From the NCBI GenBank assembly GCA_944320405.1, contig CALUHI010000010.1:186001-250000 (forward strand): DNA of 64,000 nucleotides. Direction: 5' to 3'. Position 1 is the first letter of the stretch; each line of letters opens with the position of its first letter. This document shows, one piece after another, positions 59,513 to 64,000 of the stretch. The notes under the pieces were generated by a model. It ran no database searches and was not told where the DNA came from. It saw nothing but the letters and a program-made list of their open reading frames with translations. Made by a program: the position numbers and the translations under genes. This DNA is from an uncultured Eggerthellaceae bacterium (GTDB lineage Bacteria > Actinomycetota > Coriobacteriia > Coriobacteriales > Eggerthellaceae).

Positions 59513-60301
59513 ATGGGTATCAGGCCATCGGTTTTCATGGGGCGCGTCCGCGCGGCACGCCCCCTGGTCCATCACATAACCAACTACGTCACGGTGAACG
59601 ACTGCGCCAACGTCTGCATCTGCGCGGGCGGGTCGCCGGTCATGACAGACGGGGAGGACGTCGCGGACATGGTCGCCATCTCCTCTGCCACTGTCGTCAA
59701 CATAGGGACCCTGAACGCGAGGACGGTCGCGTCCATGGAGGTAGCATTCGGGACCGCATCGGGGAAGGGGATCCCCATGCTCCTCGACCCGGTCGGGGCG
59801 GGCGCCACCACGTACCGCACAGAGGTCGCCGAGAGGCTCATGGGCATGCATCCGACGGTCATCAAGGGGAACGCCGGGGAGATCGGGGTGCTCTCCGGGC
59901 TCGGGGGCGACGTGAAGGGCGTTGACTCCCACGGCTCCTCGGACGTCGCCTCCGCCGTGGAGACCCTGGCGCGTGCCACGGGGTCCATCGTGGTCGCCAC
60001 CGGCGAGACGGACTACGTCTCCGACGGAAGCGTCACGTACAGGCTGGAGAACGGGACGGACATGCTGGGCAACGTGTCCGGGACCGGGTGCATGGTGTCC
60101 TCAGTGGTCGGATGCTACATAGGTGCCTGCGGCAGGAGCATAGAAGCGGTGGCGTCGGCCGTCACAGCGTTCAACATCGCGGCGGAGGTCGCCGTCACGA
60201 GATGCGGGGGACCCGGGACGTTCAGGCCCGCCCTCTTGGACGCGATGTTCAATCTCGACGGGGAGACCCTCGACGACAGGGCGAGGTGCGAGAGGGCATG
60301 A
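59513..60301 (+). CDS. thiM: hydroxyethylthiazole kinase
   Basis: A 262-residue ribokinase-like enzyme that phosphorylates 4-methyl-5-(2-hydroxyethyl)thiazole in thiamine salvage. Motifs: PLVHHITNYVTVNDCANVCI, LDPVGAGATTYRT, TVIKGNAGEI and the catalytic GNVSGTGCMVSSVVGCYIGA with the active-site Cys. A TATA-like GATAAAAA (59483-59490) inside the preceding gene's end is centred 26 nt before the ATG, so it can be transcribed on its own. Its stop overlaps the carbonic anhydrase start by 4 nt (ATGA). I see no thiamine riboswitch, as expected for a methanogen. Confidence 0.93.
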   Translation: MGIRPSVFMGRVRAARPLVHHITNYVTVNDCANVCICAGGSPVMTDGEDVADMVAISSATVVNIGTLNARTVASMEVAFGTASGKGIPMLLDPVGAGATTYRTEVAERLMGMHPTVIKGNAGEIGVLSGLGGDVKGVDSHGSSDVASAVETLARATGSIVVATGETDYVSDGSVTYRLENGTDMLGNVSGTGCMVSSVVGCYIGACGRSIEAVASAVTAFNIAAEVAVTRCGGPGTFRPALLDAMFNLDGETLDDRARCERA

Positions 60302-60840
60302 TCGACGACATCCTGGAGTTCAACAGGCGCTTCGTGGAGGACAGGGGATATGAGCGGTACGTCACCACCAAGTACCCCGACAAGAAGCTCGCCATAGTGA
60401 CCTGCATGGACACCCGGCTCACCGAGCTGCTCCTGGCCGCCCTGGGGCTCAGGAACGGGGACGCCAAGATCATAAAGAACGCAGGCGGGAAGGTCACTGG
60501 GCCGTTCTCCGCGGAGGTCAGGAGCCTGCTGGTCGGGATCTACGAGCTGGGCGTCGAGGACGTCATGGTCGTGGGCCACACGGACTGCGGGGCCCAGCAC
60601 ATCAACGGTCCGGACATGATCGAGGCGATGAGGTCCCGCGGGATTTCCGACAGGGCCATCGAGACGTGCAGGTACTTCGACGTGGACTTCGACGAGTGGC
60701 TCTGCGGCTTCGACTCCGTGGAGGAGTCCGTGAGGTCGTCCGTCAGGATCCTGGAGGACCATCCCCTGATACCGGATGACGTCCGCATATGGGGATTCGT
60801 GATCGATTCCGTGACAGGTGAGCTGAGAAGGGTCTGCTGA
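60298..60840 (+). CDS. beta-class carbonic anhydrase
   Basis: A 180-residue beta-carbonic anhydrase (archaeal Cab-like). Zinc ligands and the catalytic dyad are visible: VTCMDTRLTELL (Cys, Asp, Arg) and MVVGHTDCGAQ (His and Cys). KNAGGKVTGPF and the C-terminal RIWGFVIDSVTGELRRV are family features. It interconverts CO2 and bicarbonate, useful to a methanogen for carboxylation and CO2 capture. It overlaps thiM by 4 nt and ends exactly where the convergent pth2 gene ends. Confidence 0.92.
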   Translation: MIDDILEFNRRFVEDRGYERYVTTKYPDKKLAIVTCMDTRLTELLLAALGLRNGDAKIIKNAGGKVTGPFSAEVRSLLVGIYELGVEDVMVVGHTDCGAQHINGPDMIEAMRSRGISDRAIETCRYFDVDFDEWLCGFDSVEESVRSSVRILEDHPLIPDDVRIWGFVIDSVTGELRRVC

Positions 60841-61227
60841 TCAGAGCATCTTGAGGCTGCCGGTGACCTGGTCTATGTCGCTGCAGGGGGCCGGCCCGAT
60901 GCCGACGCACGTCTGGCTGCCGGGCTCGACCTGCGTCCTCCCGGCGTCGGTGATGATGCACGTGTAGAGGCCGTTGCTGCGGGCCTCGTTCATGTACCTG
61001 ATCATCTCGTCCCTGTTGGCGACTTTGAGGACGACCTTCTTCTGCCCTCCGGACATCCATGCGTCGAACGACTTCCTGTCCATCTTCTGCGCCCTGAGCG
61101 CGAGCTCGACGGATGCGTGTCCGACCTGGGCGGCCATCTTCCCCTTCCCCATGTCGAGGTCCATCCTGACGAGGACGACGATCTTGTACTCATCGTCCGC
61201 TCTGACGCTCTTGAATCCGAAGCCCAT
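60841..61227 (-). CDS. pth2: peptidyl-tRNA hydrolase type II
   Basis: A 128-residue archaeal/eukaryotic Pth2, which frees tRNA from peptidyl-tRNA. It has YKIVVLVRMDLDMGKGKMAAQVGHASVELAL, KKVVLKVANRDEM, ITDAGRTQVEPGSQTCVGIGPAP and IDQVTGSLKML, an almost complete family signature. Bacteria normally use the unrelated Pth, so this is a strong archaeal marker. A possible Shine-Dalgarno GGAGGTT lies 12 nt before the ATG, unlike the leaderless neighbours. Confidence 0.95.
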   Translation of the reverse strand: MGFGFKSVRADDEYKIVVLVRMDLDMGKGKMAAQVGHASVELALRAQKMDRKSFDAWMSGGQKKVVLKVANRDEMIRYMNEARSNGLYTCIITDAGRTQVEPGSQTCVGIGPAPCSDIDQVTGSLKML

Positions 61228-61259
61228 GCCGGCACCAACCTCCAGGTTGTAGTTAACGT

Positions 61260-62510
61260 TTAGGGGAGTGCGATCCCGCTTCCCTCGCCCGCTGCCTGCC
61301 CGTAGTAAGTGAAGCGTCCTCCCGAGTACCCGTACGACTCGTCGACGCAGCCGAGGGGGACGTCCCCCTCGTCCACCTCCGTGATGTAGTAGGATGTCCC
61401 GTTCTGGCTTACCCTCAGCTGATGGTAGCCTTCCGGGACGGACGAGGGTCCGGTGTAGCCGTCAAGGGACATTGCGACGAACCCGTGGCCGTTCACAACC
61501 GCGATCCCGGCGTCGTATCCGGATGCGATGAGGATCGATGCCGCGAGGACGGCAAGGTCGCCGGAGTCCCCGACCGAGGTGTGGAGGGTCTCGGCGGGGA
61601 AGGCCCAGTATGTGGATGCGGAGTGGTAGTACGTGTCGGAGCCGACGGTGAAGCAGCTCTGGACGAAGTCAAGGATGTAGTCCGCGTACTCCTGGCCGGA
61701 TGTCGATGCGCCGGGGTTGCGGGAGAGGTAGGCGTTCCTGAGCCTCTCGGAGAGGAGTTCCACCGATCCGTCGGTGTCGATGAACGAGGCTCCGCTCTCC
61801 GCGGTCGGGCTGTGCCTCCTGTCGTCGGGGACCCCGTCGGCGTTGATGCACCCCAGGAACTCGTCCAGGGAGACGTCGACGTAGACCGAGTACGACTCTC
61901 CGTTGTGGACGAAGCTGTACTGTACATGGCTGTTGCCTAGGTAGTCCATCATACCCACGTACACGGCCTCCGAGCCGTCATCCGCGATGCAGTGTACCGT
62001 CACTGTGTACCTGCCGAGGTCCGGGCTGACCCAGGTGAGGTCCGCGGTGTCCTTCGTGATCGCCTGCGAGGTGTTGGAGTATTCGTCGCGAAGGATCCAT
62101 GTGAACGTGGAGAACCCTTCGGAGGCGCCGTCGGAGAGCCATATCGACAGCTGACCCGACGAGTCCAGGCGGGCGGACATGTCGCCGTCATCGAAGGCCC
62201 TGCTGAGCTCGATGAACGAGGTGTCCGATACGATTATGGCGCCGTCGGAGGGCTCCCCGTAGCCAGGGGTGTCGACGGGGCCCTGATCGTCCGCGGGGGT
62301 GCCGAGGGCCAGGAGGACGGAGATCACCGCCACGATGACGACGGTGATGACCGCCGCCGAGGCGAGGTGCCTGAAGCGCATGTCGTCCTGTACATCCATG
62401 AGGATGAACCTGAGCTTGCGCTTGTGCCTCCTGCCCTCCAGGTTGTGTCCGCAGTGTGGGCAGAACGGGACGTCGTCGGTGACGTCCTCGCCGCAGTTCG
62501 GACATTTCAT
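61260..62510 (-). CDS. zinc-ribbon membrane protein with transglutaminase-like ectodomain lacking the Cys (archaeal)
   Basis: A 416-residue protein. It starts with a zinc ribbon MKCPNCGEDVTDDVPFCPHCG, then a basic stretch and one transmembrane helix (AAVITVVIVAVISVLLAL, about 52-69). The extracytoplasmic part includes an Ig-like stretch (about 100-200) and a transglutaminase-like region: GDSGDLAVLAASIL with Ser316 where the family has Cys, and His342 in VNGHGFVAMSL. The Ser/His spacing (26) equals that of Cys552/His578 in the protein at 57575, so the two are probably related and this one is likely inactive or altered. It is 8 nt downstream of the next gene. Confidence 0.7.
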   Translation of the reverse strand: MKCPNCGEDVTDDVPFCPHCGHNLEGRRHKRKLRFILMDVQDDMRFRHLASAAVITVVIVAVISVLLALGTPADDQGPVDTPGYGEPSDGAIIVSDTSFIELSRAFDDGDMSARLDSSGQLSIWLSDGASEGFSTFTWILRDEYSNTSQAITKDTADLTWVSPDLGRYTVTVHCIADDGSEAVYVGMMDYLGNSHVQYSFVHNGESYSVYVDVSLDEFLGCINADGVPDDRRHSPTAESGASFIDTDGSVELLSERLRNAYLSRNPGASTSGQEYADYILDFVQSCFTVGSDTYYHSASTYWAFPAETLHTSVGDSGDLAVLAASILIASGYDAGIAVVNGHGFVAMSLDGYTGPSSVPEGYHQLRVSQNGTSYYITEVDEGDVPLGCVDESYGYSGGRFTYYGQAAGEGSGIALP

Positions 62511-62518
62511 GGTATCCG

Positions 62519-63997
62519 TCAGTAGATCCCGACGTGCCTGTAGCTGATGACCACGTCCTCGTCGCCGATGTCGAACGTGACCGAACGGTCCATGGGCTGG
62601 AGCACGAGGCTCGTCTCCTGTCCGCCGAGTGTGACCATGCTGATGCTGACGGGTCCGTTGGTGCTGACGAACCTGAGGGACACGGTGCTGTCCTCCGCGA
62701 CTCTCAGGACACCTGTGGCGAACCAGCCGTCCGCCTCGAAGCCTCCCTCCAGGTGGACGTTCACGTAGTCGCGCGGCAGGTCCGCGGAGCTGAGGCCGGT
62801 GACCTCGTCGACGCCGCAGACGATCCTGTCGAAGAGGAACTCCTGCGATCCCGTGTCGATATACATGCCGTCGGACGCGGTCACGGACACGACGGTCCCG
62901 GCCGTGACCCAGAGCCCGCCGACAACCTCGGCGTACTGGTCCGCGGGGATGTAGCCGTTGAAGGAGTACGCGTAGGAGTCGGAGACGGAGGATCCGAAGG
63001 TGTACAGGGAGTAGCTGAGGTTCTCGTCGTCGGGCAGGTCCAGCAGGGTGATCGGCTGGAAGGTGATGTTCTCGTCGATCGTCATGGTGAAGGTGCCGTC
63101 CTCCTCGGAGAGGTACATGTCCAACGGATAGGCTATGCCGTTGTCGACTACGCCTATGTCGAACGGTTCCCCGGTGAACGTCATCGTGAACTCGACGGTC
63201 TGCTGACGGTCCACGACCAGAGGCATCTGGATCTCGTCGCCGGTCTCGTCGTAGAAGAGCACGCCGTCGCATCCCTCCGCGAGGTTGACGGTCAGCTGGT
63301 CGGCGTAGGTGTCCTGGTTGTCCCCTCCGGAGAATCCGAAGACCAGGATCGCGGCGAAGAATGCGACCATCACTAATCCCGTGATGTACCTGACGGTCCT
63401 GGTGGGCCTGTTGCCCTCCTTCACGCTGCGGTTGAGCAGCGCGGTCTTGACGGAGGACGTCCTCTTCTTCTTGGACTTGGATGCCGATGCGTCGGGCAGT
63501 CCCTCGACTGCGACCCCCTCCATGGGGGTCATGCTGAGCGCGGGGTAGATCTCCTTGAACGAGACCTTCCTGTCCGCGGGAGTGTCCTCGGACACCCTGA
63601 CGAAGATTCCGTTGCTGGCCATCTCCAGTCCCTGGTGGGCCATGCCCTTGACGAAGGTCATGGCCGGGGACATCTCCGACTCGGGGTCGTCGCTGGTGAT
63701 TCCGATGGTCAGCGGGTAGATGGACACGACGTTGAGCGAGAGGCCGATCGCCTTGGCGATGTCGGACATCTTGCCGAAGAACACGTCGAAGTTGCGCGGG
63801 CCGTCGTTGCCCGCCACCCTCATGTACTTGGCCCCAAGGACGACCATCATGTAGTCGGTGTCGAAGCCCAGTCCCTTGAGGGACGAGAGCAGGTACAGGA
63901 GGTACCCCTCCATGAACGCGTTCTCCTTGGACCTGACCCCGGACATTATGTCGTGGATCTCGGAGGAGTCCCTGTTTATCGGGCGGGACTTCTTCAT
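62519..63997 (-). CDS. single-pass membrane protein of unknown function (archaeal)
   Basis: A 492-residue protein. The first 150 residues are soluble, with a helical segment around LLYLLSSLKGLGF and MMVVLGAKYM, and may include a FIST- or roadblock-like domain; I cannot assign it. A basic, Ser/Lys-rich linker (KSKKKRTSSVK) precedes a transmembrane helix (VRYITGLVMVAFFAAILVFG, about 205-224), and the outside part is rich in beta strands without cysteines except one. It ends 8 nt before the zinc-ribbon gene, so both are co-transcribed and may form a complex. The ATG at 63997 is 3 nt from the window edge, so an earlier start cannot be excluded. Confidence 0.6.
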   Translation of the reverse strand: MKKSRPINRDSSEIHDIMSGVRSKENAFMEGYLLYLLSSLKGLGFDTDYMMVVLGAKYMRVAGNDGPRNFDVFFGKMSDIAKAIGLSLNVVSIYPLTIGITSDDPESEMSPAMTFVKGMAHQGLEMASNGIFVRVSEDTPADRKVSFKEIYPALSMTPMEGVAVEGLPDASASKSKKKRTSSVKTALLNRSVKEGNRPTRTVRYITGLVMVAFFAAILVFGFSGGDNQDTYADQLTVNLAEGCDGVLFYDETGDEIQMPLVVDRQQTVEFTMTFTGEPFDIGVVDNGIAYPLDMYLSEEDGTFTMTIDENITFQPITLLDLPDDENLSYSLYTFGSSVSDSYAYSFNGYIPADQYAEVVGGLWVTAGTVVSVTASDGMYIDTGSQEFLFDRIVCGVDEVTGLSSADLPRDYVNVHLEGGFEADGWFATGVLRVAEDSTVSLRFVSTNGPVSISMVTLGGQETSLVLQPMDRSVTFDIGDEDVVISYRHVGIY

Positions 63998-64000
63998 GAG

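Noticed and set aside
61260-63272. A 670-residue extension of the zinc-ribbon protein
   Set aside because: The added N-terminus is low-complexity Arg/His sequence antisense-frame to the 492-residue gene. The zinc ribbon starts exactly at the ATG at 62510.
52000-64000. Horizontal transfer of a 12-kb archaeal island into the coriobacterium
   Set aside because: The archaeal part carries housekeeping genes (tgtA, pth2) with archaeal promoters and unadapted codons and lacks an integrase or repeat at its edge; an assembly join explains it more simply. Not excluded without read data.

Overview
The window joins two unrelated genomes. Bases 1 to about 51.8 kb look like an Eggerthellaceae-type coriobacterium (Actinobacteriota). 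Evidence: high GC, CGN arginine codons, Shine-Dalgarno-led genes with frequent GTG starts, a Tat-exported [NiFe]-hydrogenase, a membrane-anchored LuxR regulator, and the actinobacterial-style rimP-nusA-ylxR-infB-rbfA-nrnA-truB-ribF operon. Bases from about 51.9 kb to the end are archaeal, most like a Methanomassiliicoccales / Methanomethylophilus-type gut methanogen. Evidence: archaeosine tRNA-guanine transglycosylase, type-II peptidyl-tRNA hydrolase, AGG arginine codons, TATA boxes about 26 nt before start codons, and no TAG stop. The switch lies inside one in-frame acyl-CoA synthetase gene (51325-52995), so a metagenome assembly chimera is the first explanation to test.

Bacterial part, left to right: [NiFe]-hydrogenase large (partial) and small subunits; prephenate dehydratase; MntP; a MutY-like glycosylase, an Rrf2 regulator and a P-loop-less AAA-like protein; a HAD phosphatase; a heterodimeric ABC exporter pair; tRNA-Asp; an ArsR/SmtB-HMA-P1B-ATPase metal efflux cassette with a readable promoter and operator; CoaX and an OPT transporter; a GT2 glycosyltransferase with UDP-galactopyranose mutase; convergent pta and ackA; HIT protein, xseB, xseA, a YugP-type protease, RNase D; a diacylglycerol-kinase-like gene; tRNA-Val; a decayed TetR gene; a CocE-type hydrolase; TerC behind a probable yybP-ykoY manganese riboswitch; rsmB-fmt-def; divergent dnaG and dgt; a secreted C39-like cysteine peptidase; tatA; a LuxR regulator; YfcE; and the long translation/transcription-factor operon.

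Archaeal part: an alpha/beta hydrolase, an XRE-cupin regulator and the acyl-CoA synthetase in one operon; a 92-residue unknown; TgtA; a small DUF2703-like protein; a large InlB-repeat/transglutaminase-like surface protein; thiM overlapping a beta-carbonic anhydrase; pth2; and two membrane-anchored unknowns, one a transglutaminase-like protein with Ser in place of the catalytic Cys.

I found no CRISPR array, prophage, rRNA or intact transposase. The most unusual signals are the bacterium/archaeon join, the riboswitch-terminator, two families of intergenic palindromes, a Cys/His tail on NusA, a MutY homologue without an iron-sulfur cluster, and regularly spaced TATA boxes that imply leaderless archaeal mRNAs.
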